Positions 30,105-38,480 of a DNA stretch of 41,243 bases are shown piece after piece (the first letter of the stretch is position 1; the number at the start of each line of letters is the position of its first letter). The notes under the pieces are model-generated. The model was not told the origin of the DNA, searched no databases, and saw only the letters and a program-made list of their open reading frames with translations. A program made the translations under genes and the position numbers. Source of the stretch: Pseudoflavonifractor sp. MSJ-30 (GTDB taxonomy: Bacteria > Bacillota > Clostridia > Oscillospirales > Oscillospiraceae); assembly GCF_018918045.1 (NCBI RefSeq), contig NZ_JAHLPU010000040.1, positions 1-41,243 of the forward strand, given 5' to 3'.

Positions 30105-30804
30105 CAAATATAAGATTCTGATTGTAGAGGATGAAGCCAACATCCGCAGTTTTATCAAAGCGAATCTGGAAACCAGCGACTATCAGGTAATTTGTGCTGA
30201 AACCTGTACGCTTGGGATAATGCTGTATGCTTCACACCATCCAGATTTAATCATTCTGGACCTTGGTCTGCCGGACCGGGACGGGCTGGATCTGATCCGG
30301 CAGGTCCGGGAATCGGACACGACCCCCATCATTGTTCTGTCCGCCCGCTCCAACGAACGGGACAAGGTAGAGGCTCTGGATCTGGGCGCAAACGACTACA
30401 TTACAAAGCCCTTCGGCACAGAGGAATTGCTGGCCCGTATCCGCGCCGTTCTCCGCAGTCATCGGCAGGGTGCAGAAAATGAGAGTACACCCAGCGGAAA
30501 ATACCAGCTTCAAGATTTGTTGATCGACTATGATAAAAGACAGGTCTTTGTCGGCAAGGATGAAATCGATCTGACACAGACCGAATACAACATCATGGCC
30601 TATCTCTCTATCCACGCCGGAAAGGTTCTGACCTATGCCGCAATCATCCGCGCGGTCTGGGGCTATTCGGATTATGGCAGCGTCAAGAAGCTGCAGGTCA
30701 ACATGAAAAACATACGGAAGAAAATGGGCGTGACGCCCGGCGAAAAGCGCTACATCGTCAATGAACTCGGCGTTGGCTACCGCATGCTGGAGGATAATCT
30801 CTGA
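30094..30804 (+). CDS. KdpE-like OmpR-family response regulator
   Basis: A 236-residue regulator with a receiver domain (acidic pocket VEDE, phosphoacceptor D56 in IILDLGLPDRDG, VLSAR, and the lysine in ITKPF) and a winged-helix domain (LTQTEYNIMAYLS, NMKNIRKKMG, YIVNELGVGYRM). The C-terminal GVGYRM ending is typical of the KdpE branch. It overlaps the kinase gene by 11 bases and is surely its partner. Targets are unknown; the potassium ATPase operon usually linked to this pair is not in the window. Confidence 0.92.
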   Translation: MSNNKYKILIVEDEANIRSFIKANLETSDYQVICAETCTLGIMLYASHHPDLIILDLGLPDRDGLDLIRQVRESDTTPIIVLSARSNERDKVEALDLGANDYITKPFGTEELLARIRAVLRSHRQGAENESTPSGKYQLQDLLIDYDKRQVFVGKDEIDLTQTEYNIMAYLSIHAGKVLTYAAIIRAVWGYSDYGSVKKLQVNMKNIRKKMGVTPGEKRYIVNELGVGYRMLEDNL

Positions 30805-30826
30805 CCGGCCAGCCATTGTCATACGG

Positions 30827-30876
30827 ATCCTGAAAGGAGCGAACCGGCACGAAAACCGGTTCGCTCCTTTCAGGAT
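30827..30876. terminator. Long perfect hairpin after the KdpE-like gene
   Basis: Arms 30827-30847 and 30856-30876 are perfectly complementary over 21 bases (ending GAACCGG and beginning CCGGTTC) around a CACGAAAA loop. There is only a weak T run after it. It probably ends the two-component operon, and could also be a dispersed palindrome. Confidence 0.7.
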
Positions 30877-30918
30877 TGTCCAACCGCACCCCGCTCTGTC
30901 AATCAACGCTTTTTCCAC

Positions 30919-30976
30919 TTGCCGGATACGCCGCAAAATGTTAGAATTTTTGTAAGATTATCCGTTTTCCCGCGTC
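30919..30976 (+). promoter_or_regulatory. Two overlapping promoters of the first ECF sigma gene
   Basis: A housekeeping promoter: TTGCCG (30919-30924), 17 bases, TAGAAT (30942-30947) with a TGT extension. Just downstream is an ECF-type promoter: TGTAAG (30951-30956), 16 bases, CGTC (30973-30976), matching the TGAAAC-N16-CGTA style of Gram-positive ECF sigma factors. The second suggests autoregulation. Confidence 0.55.
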
Positions 30977-31006
30977 TAATGGGTGAAGGGAAAAGGAGGT
31001 GGACAA

Positions 31007-31492
31007 TTGGACGAGTTTACACAGGTATATGAAGCCTATTTCCGGGACGTTGAGCTGTACTTACGGGCCATCTGCCATGACGAAAGTCTGGCGGAGGAGC
31101 TGACGGAGCAGGTGTTCTTCAAGGCGCTGAAAGCCCTGCCCGGCTTCCGAGGGGACTGCGATATCCGGGTCTGGCTCTGCGCCATGGCCCGCAACCTCTA
31201 CCTGTCCCATCTGCGGCGGATCCCGGGCATGGCAGACATTGACACCATGCAGATCCCGGACCCCGCAAAAGCCATGGAGGAACGGGTTGCCGACCGGGAA
31301 CAGGCCATGGCCATTCACAGGGTACTGCATACCCTGAAGGAACCCTATAAAGAAGTATTCTCCCTTCGCGTTTTCGGGCAGCTGTCCTTTGGAGACATCG
31401 GCAGTCTGTTCGGAAGAACCGCCAACTGGGCCTGTGTCACCTATCACCGGGCCTGCCAGAAAATCCAAGCTGAAATGGAGGACGAAATATGA
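31007..31492 (+). CDS. ECF-family RNA polymerase sigma factor 1
   Basis: A 161-residue sigma factor with region 2 (about 4-70, including AEELTEQVFFKALKALPGF and VWLCAMARNLYLSHLRR) and region 4 (about 105-155, LKEPYKEVFSLRVFGQLSF). The start is taken as TTG at 31007, because GGAGG at 30995-30999 is seven bases away; a GTG eight codons upstream has no ribosome site. The last four bases overlap the ATGA start of a zinc-binding anti-sigma gene. The promoter region carries an ECF-type element, so it probably activates its own transcription. Confidence 0.88.
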   Translation: MDEFTQVYEAYFRDVELYLRAICHDESLAEELTEQVFFKALKALPGFRGDCDIRVWLCAMARNLYLSHLRRIPGMADIDTMQIPDPAKAMEERVADREQAMAIHRVLHTLKEPYKEVFSLRVFGQLSFGDIGSLFGRTANWACVTYHRACQKIQAEMEDEI

Positions 31493-32517
31493 ACTGCAAT
31501 GTGATCCGGGATCTGCTGCCCCTTTACGCCGAGGATATGGTCAGCCCCGAGAGCAAGGCGCTTGTGGAGGACCATCTGCAAGGCTGCGAAAGCTGCACCA
31601 AGGAATTGGAGGACCTGAAAAATACGCCGAAGCTGCCCCTGGAGGTGGAGACGGGCAGCCTCCGGCGGGTTGGAAACGCCATTCAGAAGCGGCGGACGCT
31701 GACAGCCTTGGCGGCTGCAATGACGGCCATCGCCTTGATCGTGACGGTCTATATCTTTATGAATACCACCATCTATCTGACGGCCGGCCAGGCTGTTGAA
31801 GGATTGGAGCAGCGGGAGGACGGCGGCCTTGCCATTGATTTTGCGGACTGTACAAATGGGAACAGCCGCACCGATTCGGGAGAAAATATCTTCCTTCTCA
31901 GCAGCACCACCCGACACACTATGCTGCGCCGCAAGTCTGATCCGAATCCCTCGGAAATGTCGCCGGAGGCGCTGGAACGCTATATCCACTCCCGTTCCTG
32001 GCCGGACGAAACCGCCCAGGAAACCCTGGACCGAATCCAGAAAACCTATGTTCTGTACGGGAAGTGGGAAACCTCGGAGGGCTACGTCTACCCGGATGGC
32101 TTTGTAGACGGACAGAAGGCACACCCGGACGGGAAGTGGATCGACAGCGCCGCGGAAAAGGACGTCTGGTATCTGAATCCCTACGCCCCCGGCAGCAGCA
32201 CTTTGCTTTGGAACGGCACCGGCATGGACTACACCCCCTCCACCCCCTGGGGAAGCGGGCTTTATATTGGCCTTGTGCTCTTCTCCGCGCTTTTTGCGGC
32301 TGTCTTTGCCCTTGCCGCCTGGAAGCGTCCGGAGGCGGCCTGGGGCATTCTCGCCATCTGCGCCGTCAGCGTGACTGCCGCCACACTGCTTGTGACCAAT
32401 GGGGCCCTGCTGATTCAAGGCAGCTACAGTTGGCCGGGGCTGATCGCGGCGGAAGCCGCGGTCCTGTCTCTGACAGGCAGCGCCTGGTTGCAGCTGCGGC
32501 GCTGCGGCAAGAAATAA
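31489..32517 (+). CDS. Zinc-finger anti-sigma factor with membrane domain
   Basis: A 342-residue protein. The N-terminal 40 residues form a zf-HC2/ZAS anti-sigma domain with C3 and H29-x3-C33-x2-C36 (HLQGCESCTKEL), which should bind sigma factor 1 in the cytoplasm. A membrane helix follows (about 69-92), then an extracellular region (about 93-255), and three more helices near the C-terminus (about 256-340). The four-base ATGA overlap with the sigma gene indicates coupling and equal expression. The zinc site also suggests possible redox sensitivity. The extracellular region has no fold I recognise. Confidence 0.88.
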   Translation: MNCNVIRDLLPLYAEDMVSPESKALVEDHLQGCESCTKELEDLKNTPKLPLEVETGSLRRVGNAIQKRRTLTALAAAMTAIALIVTVYIFMNTTIYLTAGQAVEGLEQREDGGLAIDFADCTNGNSRTDSGENIFLLSSTTRHTMLRRKSDPNPSEMSPEALERYIHSRSWPDETAQETLDRIQKTYVLYGKWETSEGYVYPDGFVDGQKAHPDGKWIDSAAEKDVWYLNPYAPGSSTLLWNGTGMDYTPSTPWGSGLYIGLVLFSALFAAVFALAAWKRPEAAWGILAICAVSVTAATLLVTNGALLIQGSYSWPGLIAAEAAVLSLTGSAWLQLRRCGKK

Positions 32518-32533
32518 TTTCTCTTTCCTTCCG

Positions 32534-32560
32534 TGTCAGTGCCTGTACTCCGATTGCGTC
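32534..32560 (+). promoter_or_regulatory. ECF-type promoter of the second sigma gene
   Basis: TGTCAG (32534-32539), a 17-base spacer and CGTC (32557-32560), in the context GCGTCTTATAGGG. It resembles GCGTCTAATGGG at the first sigma gene. No housekeeping promoter is apparent in the 91-base gap. Confidence 0.4.
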
Positions 32561-32608
32561 TTATAGGGCAGAGGCCCAAGGAAACACACAGATTGGAGGA
32601 ATCCACCT

Positions 32609-33169
32609 ATGAGCGATGATGAGATCATCGAATTGTATTTTGCCCGGGATGAGCGGGCGCTGGCCCAGACGGAGCGCAAATACGGTCCCTATTGTTTCTC
32701 GCTGGCAAACAACATTTTGGCAAGCCCCGAGGATGCGGAGGAGACCGTCAGCGATACCTACCTGAAAGCCTGGCAGACCATTCCACCCAAGCGGCCAGGC
32801 GTGCTGCGAATGTACCTGGCGAAAATCACCCGGAATCTGGCTCTTTCCCGCTGGCGCGGTCTGACCGCCCGGAAGCGGGGCGGTGGGGAGCTGCCGCTGG
32901 TGCTGGAGGAGCTGGAGGAATGCGTTGGCTCCGGGGATAGCGTCAGCGAAAATCTGGACGTCAAGGAGCTGACCCGGACCATTGCCGCGTTCCTGGACAC
33001 CCTGTCCCGGCGAGAGCAGAACATCTTTCTGCGCCGCTATTTTTTCACCGAGGACGCCGGAGCTATTGCCGGACGCTACGGTCTGAGCCGGGATGCCGTC
33101 AACCAGAGCCTCAGCCGGACACGAAAAAAGCTGAAAGCACATCTGACACAGGAGGGATACGCGCTATGA
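32609..33169 (+). CDS. ECF-family RNA polymerase sigma factor 2
   Basis: A 186-residue sigma factor. Region 2 has YFARDERALAQTERKYG, PEDAEETVSDTYLKAWQTIPP and LAKITRNLALSRWRG; region 4 has LSRREQNIFLRRYFF and the helix-turn-helix IAGRYGLSRDAVNQSLSRTRKKL. It starts at ATG with TTGGAGGA upstream. It is closely similar to sigma factor 3 at 38481-39035 (shared FLARDEQA/YFARDERA, VSDTYLE/VSDTYLK) and clearly distinct from sigma factor 1. Its stop overlaps the start of the membrane partner (ATGA), the same arrangement as the other two pairs. Confidence 0.9.
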   Translation: MSDDEIIELYFARDERALAQTERKYGPYCFSLANNILASPEDAEETVSDTYLKAWQTIPPKRPGVLRMYLAKITRNLALSRWRGLTARKRGGGELPLVLEELEECVGSGDSVSENLDVKELTRTIAAFLDTLSRREQNIFLRRYFFTEDAGAIAGRYGLSRDAVNQSLSRTRKKLKAHLTQEGYAL

Positions 33170-34983
33170 AAAAATCGGAAGTTCTGTTTCTTGCCATCGG
33201 CGGCCTGGAAGGCGCTCGCCTGGAGGCCACGGAGATGCCCGCAAAACGGGCCAGGCCACGGTTCCTGCTGGTCGCCGCCATCGTTGCCGCGGCCCTGCTG
33301 CTGGTGGGCTGCGCCGCGGCGGTGTACGCCCGCATTCACATGACCTATACCCGGCACGAGGATATCACCGCCACTGTTTCCCGGACGGACGACGCGGAAA
33401 GCAAAAATGTGCTGACCGACTGCTATCCCCAGACGCCCTGCCCGGGCTATGTTCTCTCCGGCGGTGCGCCCATTGACCGGACCACACAGAACCTGCGCTA
33501 TTGGAGTGATGCCGGTACACTGATCTCCTTCAGCATTTCCACCAGCCACGCCATTGAGGGTGTCCTCGCACCGCCCTGCGAGACCTCCACTGTAACGGTG
33601 TCCGGCTGGGAGGCCACGTTGCAGATTTCCGAGCAGGGCGGTGCGGCCATCAGCTGGCACAATGAGACGGAAGGGTACTACGCCGGACTGTTCACGGACG
33701 ATACGTCCGCCGATCTGCAGGCCATGGCCGAAAGCGTTGGCTTTGGGGACAGACTGCCCCTTTCCTTCCTCTGTAAGGACGGCGCGTCCTGGGATATCTG
33801 GTATCCCCAGCAGGTGCCGGAGGGGTACAGCATAAACCGTGTGAGCGCGGTAGATGCCATCACCATCGATTACACCAACGGCAACCACAGTATCACCTAT
33901 GTCGCCTCCTTCCGCGGTGATCCCAGCGCCGACCTCGGCGAGCCGCCCCACGACAGCTGCACCTGGACGGAGGAGACCGTAAACGGTCAGGCAGCCAGAA
34001 TGATGACCACCGGCGCCGGACTTCGGCTGCTGTTCTGGATGGACGCCCGGGAGGGCTTTTACGCCATGCTGTCCGTAGAGGACCCCAATGTGGACATTCT
34101 GGCCATGGCCGAGAGCGTGGCCCCCGGCGCGCCTCTGGAAATTCAGAACAATTCCATAGGCCCGGACTGGTCCATTGAAATGCAGCAGGACCAGACTGCC
34201 TATTCCGGCTGGGAATCCATCTACCCCCAGGCCCTGCCGGAGGGCTATTCCCTTGCCTACGTCAGTGACCGGGCCTACGGCCAACAGTTCATCCGCTACG
34301 ACAACGCCGCCGGGGACACCATCAGCTTCACCCTCTATTTCCGCATCAGCGAATACGGTCTGGATTTCAGCGGAATGGGCACACCCCAGAAGGTGGATAT
34401 CAACGGGAATACGGGGTATCTGATGGACCACGCCCTTCTCTGGACCGATGCCGCCAAGGGCTACGGGTATTCCCTGAGCGCCACGCAGGATGTGGACCTG
34501 GCAGCCATCGCCAAAAGCGTAGCCGCCGGACCGGAGCTGACGTCCAGCGAGACGGCAAAAAATGAACAGGCTCTGGCAGAACTGGGCGACTATAATATCA
34601 CCGCCCTGCCCGCCGGTATGGATGAGGACAGCTTCACGGGCTGCCCCCTGGAGGACGGCGGCGGCTGGTACGCCTACATCCGCCGGTGGTACTATAACCG
34701 GCAGACCAATGAAGCCCTGTATTTCACCTATGAAAGCTATGTGTCCGATTCCGCTTCTCTGGAAGAAGTGGTGCAGATGCAGATCGGTGACGCACGCTTT
34801 TACAGTGCGGACTTTATGACCATCAATGGCTGCACCGGCGCGGCCAGCCAACTGGATGGCCACGCCAAAGTCGTCTGGGTCCAGGGCACCCCCGCCAAAG
34901 GCGTCTGCTTCCAGCTGATCAGCGATGATCTTTCCGTTGAAGCGCTGCTGAAAATCGCCGAAAGCGTGCAGATACAGGGATAA
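33166..34983 (+). CDS. Sigma-partner membrane protein with repeated DUF4367-like domains
   Basis: A 605-residue protein. It has a short cytoplasmic part (1-30), one membrane helix (about 32-53, with LLLVGCAAAVYA), and a long extracellular region made of about four related units. The two clearest are YPQQVPEGYSINRV through ILAMAESV and YPQALPEGYSLAYV through IAKSV, the DUF4367-like pattern (LPEGY followed by beta-strands and a terminal helix). It overlaps sigma factor 2 by four bases, so it is its presumed membrane anti-sigma or sensor partner, though it has no zinc finger. The membrane helix is related to that of the partner at 39032-40579. Confidence 0.82.
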   Translation: MKKSEVLFLAIGGLEGARLEATEMPAKRARPRFLLVAAIVAAALLLVGCAAAVYARIHMTYTRHEDITATVSRTDDAESKNVLTDCYPQTPCPGYVLSGGAPIDRTTQNLRYWSDAGTLISFSISTSHAIEGVLAPPCETSTVTVSGWEATLQISEQGGAAISWHNETEGYYAGLFTDDTSADLQAMAESVGFGDRLPLSFLCKDGASWDIWYPQQVPEGYSINRVSAVDAITIDYTNGNHSITYVASFRGDPSADLGEPPHDSCTWTEETVNGQAARMMTTGAGLRLLFWMDAREGFYAMLSVEDPNVDILAMAESVAPGAPLEIQNNSIGPDWSIEMQQDQTAYSGWESIYPQALPEGYSLAYVSDRAYGQQFIRYDNAAGDTISFTLYFRISEYGLDFSGMGTPQKVDINGNTGYLMDHALLWTDAAKGYGYSLSATQDVDLAAIAKSVAAGPELTSSETAKNEQALAELGDYNITALPAGMDEDSFTGCPLEDGGGWYAYIRRWYYNRQTNEALYFTYESYVSDSASLEEVVQMQIGDARFYSADFMTINGCTGAASQLDGHAKVVWVQGTPAKGVCFQLISDDLSVEALLKIAESVQIQG

Positions 34984-34989
34984 ACAAAC

Positions 34990-35013
34990 CAGGGGTCGCA
35001 GCCGCGGCCCCTG
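34990..35013. terminator. Terminator between sigma pair 2 and the S41 gene
   Basis: CAGGGGTCGC (34990-34999) pairs with GCGGCCCCTG (35004-35013) through one G-U pair. It lies between two convergent genes only 38 bases apart and probably serves both. Confidence 0.7.
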
Positions 35014-35021
35014 ACTGTATT

Positions 35022-36296
35022 TCAGCGTTTCCCCGCCAATTGCGAAACCGCTGCGTCCAGCACCGGGTCCTTTCCTGTCAGGATATCCTCCGGCGTGGGC
35101 TCTATGGAAATATCCGGCCGGATGCCCAGCCCCAAGAACGCCGTGCCGTCCAGCAGGCGGTAGCCAACGGAGCAGATACGGGCGCTGCCGCCGCAGCGGA
35201 GCTTCAGGAGCATGGGCGTCCCCGTGGTGCCGCAGGTCGGGGCACCGATCACCGCTGCCCGGTGATTGCAGCGCAGCATTGCCAGAAAATCCTCCGCCGC
35301 GGAGACGGTTCTTCGGGAGGTCAGCACCGCGCAGGGGCCGGAGAAGAGTGCCTGCTGTCCTTCTTTGCCGAAATGATCCAAGTAGGACCTGGTATAGCTC
35401 CCCGCCATTTTTTTGCGGGCATCTTCCATCTGTGCCCGTGTGTAAAGCCCCGCGGCAATTTCCCGGGCCTGCTCCTCAGGGGATTCCAGAAGGATCTGGC
35501 TGGCTCCCGCCAGGTCCACGCCCTCCATGATCCGGGTTTGCTTCCGGCAGCCGGAGAAAGCACCGGGAATCAGAAGCTCCGCCACCTGCGCCCCAAACAG
35601 CGTCATACCGCCGATGTTATCCCGAATATCCAGAATCAGCCCGTCAGGTGTTGTCTCGTCCAATGCCGCGTGGACTTTCGCCGCCATGTCGGCATGGAGA
35701 AAGTCCGGCAGATTTACATAAAGAATTCCGTTTTCCAGCTGCCGAATCTCAAATGCCCGGCGCTTCCGGGCCAAAAGCAGCTCCGGTCTTTCCGGCAGGA
35801 GTCGGAAGGGAAAGCTGCCTTTGGAGGTTATCATTTCGTGGGTCTGTCCCCTCAGCAGCAGCGGGAGCAGGGCGTTCAGCCTGTATTCCGGCAGGAAGGA
35901 CCCGACATGGTAGCTGTATTTCGCCGCCTCGTTCAGGATTTCCGGAAAGGGCCGGCCGTCCAGTGTCTCCACCGCCGCGCCCAGAAATGCCCCATATTCC
36001 GGCGATACGCCGTTGAGAAAATACGCGTCCGCGCAGGACCCCAGGGAAAAGGGCGCAAAACCGTATTCCCACAAAAAGGCCCTTGGGAATTGATAATCCG
36101 TGTGTCCGTCACCCAGAAGATTCAGAAATTCCGCGAACAGCAGATGGGTCTGCCGGTCGTCCGCCCGCATCAGCCTTGGAAGGAACTGATAAAAGGCTTC
36201 CTCCCAATTGCACGCCGCATCCGCAAAACGCGGGAAAATCTCCCCCGCCCGCCGCCACAGCAGCGCCAGGTCCGCAATCTTGTCGTAAACTTCCAT
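35022..36296 (-). CDS. S41-family (C-terminal processing type) peptidase
   Basis: A 424-residue protein with a tail-specific-protease core. The nucleophile is S332 in RTVSAAEDFLAML; other family features are ILDIRDNIGGMT, CAVLTSRR, GAPTCGTTG and GLGIRPDISI. The first 200 residues include LLGDGHTDYQ, an S41 N-terminal motif, but no clear PDZ domain and no signal peptide, so it probably acts inside the cell. The start follows AGGAGG. It is monocistronic, with its own promoter at 36325-36353. Confidence 0.88.
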   Translation of the reverse strand: MEVYDKIADLALLWRRAGEIFPRFADAACNWEEAFYQFLPRLMRADDRQTHLLFAEFLNLLGDGHTDYQFPRAFLWEYGFAPFSLGSCADAYFLNGVSPEYGAFLGAAVETLDGRPFPEILNEAAKYSYHVGSFLPEYRLNALLPLLLRGQTHEMITSKGSFPFRLLPERPELLLARKRRAFEIRQLENGILYVNLPDFLHADMAAKVHAALDETTPDGLILDIRDNIGGMTLFGAQVAELLIPGAFSGCRKQTRIMEGVDLAGASQILLESPEEQAREIAAGLYTRAQMEDARKKMAGSYTRSYLDHFGKEGQQALFSGPCAVLTSRRTVSAAEDFLAMLRCNHRAAVIGAPTCGTTGTPMLLKLRCGGSARICSVGYRLLDGTAFLGLGIRPDISIEPTPEDILTGKDPVLDAAVSQLAGKR

Positions 36297-36324
36297 AAAA
36301 CATTCCTCCTTCGTCGCTGCTATC

Positions 36325-36353
36325 AGTATAAACGCATCACAATTCCTTTACAA
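36325..36353 (-). promoter_or_regulatory. Promoter of the S41 peptidase gene
   Basis: Minus strand TTGTAA (36353-36348), a 17-base spacer and TATACT (36330-36325). It is divergent from, and nearly abuts, the promoter at 36357-36385. Confidence 0.75.
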
Positions 36354-36356
36354 GTC

Positions 36357-36385
36357 TTGAAAAAAGGCATGAAATCTGCTATAAT
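36357..36385 (+). promoter_or_regulatory. Strong promoter with no downstream gene
   Basis: TTGAAA (36357-36362), a 17-base spacer and a perfect TATAAT (36380-36385) with a TGC extension. It points into a terminator hairpin that begins about 10 bases after the predicted transcription start. Confidence 0.75.
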
Positions 36386-36391
36386 AGTATT

Positions 36392-36440
36392 GTAAAGTGA
36401 GGGGCCGAAGCGGCGCGGATACGCGGCTTCGGCCCTTTTC
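36392..36440 (+). ncRNA. Candidate tiny RNA (promoter-terminator unit)
   Basis: Transcription from the preceding promoter should start near 36392 and meet the hairpin GGGCCGAAGC (36402-36411) / GCTTCGGCCC (36426-36435), with an extra inner GCG/CGC pairing, followed by TTTTC. That would give an RNA of about 45-50 bases, nearly all hairpin. No plus-strand gene follows. It may be a small RNA, a decoy, or an insulator. Sequence from 36441 to 36542 shows nothing further. Confidence 0.4.
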
Positions 36441-36542
36441 GCATATTATCACAAACGTTTTTTGCTGCCGGTCATTTTCAAAAGCGGATGTTTGAAAACC
36501 GTCTGTCTTTCTTCGGAAGTCATGCAAAAATCGGACATTCTG

Positions 36543-38201
36543 TCAGGGCTTTTCCAGGACCCGCGTTCCATCGGCAGTCCGGTAGGTCTCCGTGTAGCCG
36601 CATTCCTCAAAATAGGCGGCGGTCTCCGGCCACTTTTCTGTCGCAATCACCTGATCCGGCCATTTTTCCGGGTTCAGCGCATAGTAAAGCCGCAGCCGGG
36701 GCAAAGTCGCCTCCTCCTGCCTGCCCAGCCAGGCGGAATAGCTGCTGTTCGTTCGGTTTTCAAAGAGATACAGGTAGGTATCCGGCGCAAGCACCAACAG
36801 GGACGTTTCGTCCTCTACATGCGCCATGGTATCTGCCCGGGCGCCGTATTCCTCCTGACGCTCCGGGGTAACCATCAGCCCCTTCTGCGGTCCCTCCACC
36901 AGAAGCCGCGTCTGTTGGGAAATGTCCTTGTCCCAGAAAATGAAATTCCAGCGCAAGTCCATCTCGATGGCTCCCAGCAGCACCAGAGCCGCCGCCAGAA
37001 GCCCCGGCAGCACATAGTTCGCAAGGACCGTCCGGGCTTCGAAACGCAGTTCCCGAAGCGTTTCCACCGTAATCATAACGCTGGCTGCCATGGAAACGGT
37101 CATTGCGGAACTGACGGCGTAAAACACCTGATTGGAGGAAAGGTGAATGCACAGTCCATAAACCGCTCCGGGAAACCACACACCCCAAAAGACATCCTTC
37201 ATGGACTGTCTGCGGTAAACCGTGTAAAAATACAGCCCCGTCAGGTTCAGAGGGAACATCAGAAAATTGATGTACTCCCGACTGGCATACACACTGTATA
37301 CCGTAAGCACCAGCACCAGGCCATCCAGCATACATCTGACCTTCGGTTTTTTGATGCATACCCCCGCAATAGTCGCTCCCGCGAATGCAAACACATAGGG
37401 GCGTTCCGTTACAATCGTCCACAGCTCCGCCGCCTTTTCCCCCAGCGAGCCGCTGTGCCTGGGGTCGCTGAACAGTCCCCGCAGGATCATGCCGTACTGT
37501 TCCGGTCGGATACGAAGCAGCACTTCCACCGTGAAGCAGACCGCGGGCAGCAGGACTCCGGCAGAGAAAAACAGAAACCGTTTTGGCGTCAGGAAGGCGG
37601 CGGTATTCTTGTTCTTCCGGCGGCACCAGACAAATGTCCCATAGAGAATATACAGAATCACCAGATAAGGGCAGCACAAAACCGCCATGGCGAAGAAAAA
37701 GCCGCTGATGCCGTCACTCCACCGCTTGGAAGCGGTGACGAGAAGAACAGCGGCAACCGCAAGGCAGTCAATCCCCATGGAATTATAGGACAGCGCCCCA
37801 ATACCGAAAGGGGCGTAGACATAATAAATAAGCACTGCCGCCGCTGCCCCAACGCCCGATTTTTTCCGCAGGCAAAAATACAGCAGCAGGCTGACGCCCA
37901 AATGGGCAGCCACATACAAATACCGGAACCACAAACAGATGCCCTCTGTGCTTCCGTTGATCCGTAAGAAAACAGCCATCGGAAGCCGGAGAATCCACCC
38001 GGCCAACTGCGACAAATGCCATTCATTCAGGAGAAGGACGTCCCCCTGACAAAGCCTGTAGGGAATCGTCAAATAAAAGGATTCGTCCATATTGGCAAAG
38101 CCATACCTGCATTTTGCCAGCAGCATCCAGGTCAACGGCACCATTCCCAGCAGGAACAGCCAGATATCCCAGCTTTCCCGCATACCCTTCTTTTTCAGCA
38201 C
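36543..38201 (-). CDS. Polytopic membrane protein, GT-C glycosyltransferase-like
   Basis: A 552-residue protein with about ten to twelve membrane segments and a soluble C-terminal domain (about 440-552). Just after the first helix it has NMDESFYLTIPYRLCQGD, an acidic loop in the place where GT-C enzymes bind metal and lipid-phosphate donor. Overall it resembles the dolichol-phosphate-mannose-type transferases that build cell-surface glycans; the identification is by topology and this motif only. The start is taken as GTG at 38201, which has GGGAG six bases upstream; the ATG at 38183 and a TTG at 38246 lack suitable ribosome sites. It is monocistronic. Confidence 0.72.
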   Translation of the reverse strand: MLKKKGMRESWDIWLFLLGMVPLTWMLLAKCRYGFANMDESFYLTIPYRLCQGDVLLLNEWHLSQLAGWILRLPMAVFLRINGSTEGICLWFRYLYVAAHLGVSLLLYFCLRKKSGVGAAAAVLIYYVYAPFGIGALSYNSMGIDCLAVAAVLLVTASKRWSDGISGFFFAMAVLCCPYLVILYILYGTFVWCRRKNKNTAAFLTPKRFLFFSAGVLLPAVCFTVEVLLRIRPEQYGMILRGLFSDPRHSGSLGEKAAELWTIVTERPYVFAFAGATIAGVCIKKPKVRCMLDGLVLVLTVYSVYASREYINFLMFPLNLTGLYFYTVYRRQSMKDVFWGVWFPGAVYGLCIHLSSNQVFYAVSSAMTVSMAASVMITVETLRELRFEARTVLANYVLPGLLAAALVLLGAIEMDLRWNFIFWDKDISQQTRLLVEGPQKGLMVTPERQEEYGARADTMAHVEDETSLLVLAPDTYLYLFENRTNSSYSAWLGRQEEATLPRLRLYYALNPEKWPDQVIATEKWPETAAYFEECGYTETYRTADGTRVLEKP

Positions 38202-38263
38202 AGCAGTCTCCCTTTCGAAACGCCCACAGCGGCACACCAGCTGCAAGACTCATTGGTCTGTGT

Positions 38264-38292
38264 ATTGTATAGAATCGCCGCAAAACTTTCAA
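38264..38292 (-). promoter_or_regulatory. Promoter of the GT-C-like gene
   Basis: Minus strand TTGAAA (38292-38287), a 17-base spacer and TACAAT (38269-38264). The leader to the GTG start is about 55 bases. Confidence 0.75.
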
Positions 38293-38361
38293 GATACGGC
38301 TTCTTAATTTTTCTTTAATTTCGATTTTCTGGCGTTGCTTTCTTGAAAAGCAGACGAATTC

Positions 38362-38367
38362 TATAAT
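38362..38367 (+). promoter_or_regulatory. -10 box upstream of the third sigma gene
   Basis: A perfect TATAAT lies 114 bases before the start codon, with only a poor -35 match. Nearer the gene, TTACATGGGTGAGG (38431-38444) resembles the CGTCTAATGGGTGAAGG leader of the first sigma gene, but a good ECF -35 element is not clear. Confidence 0.35.
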
Positions 38368-38480
38368 AAAATGACATAAGAAGTTAATTTCTTTTTCCAA
38401 AACCCGTGACTTTTCCCCTTCCAATTCTTATTACATGGGTGAGGAACCTCAGAGATTCCCGGAGAAAGGAGTGTCACGCA

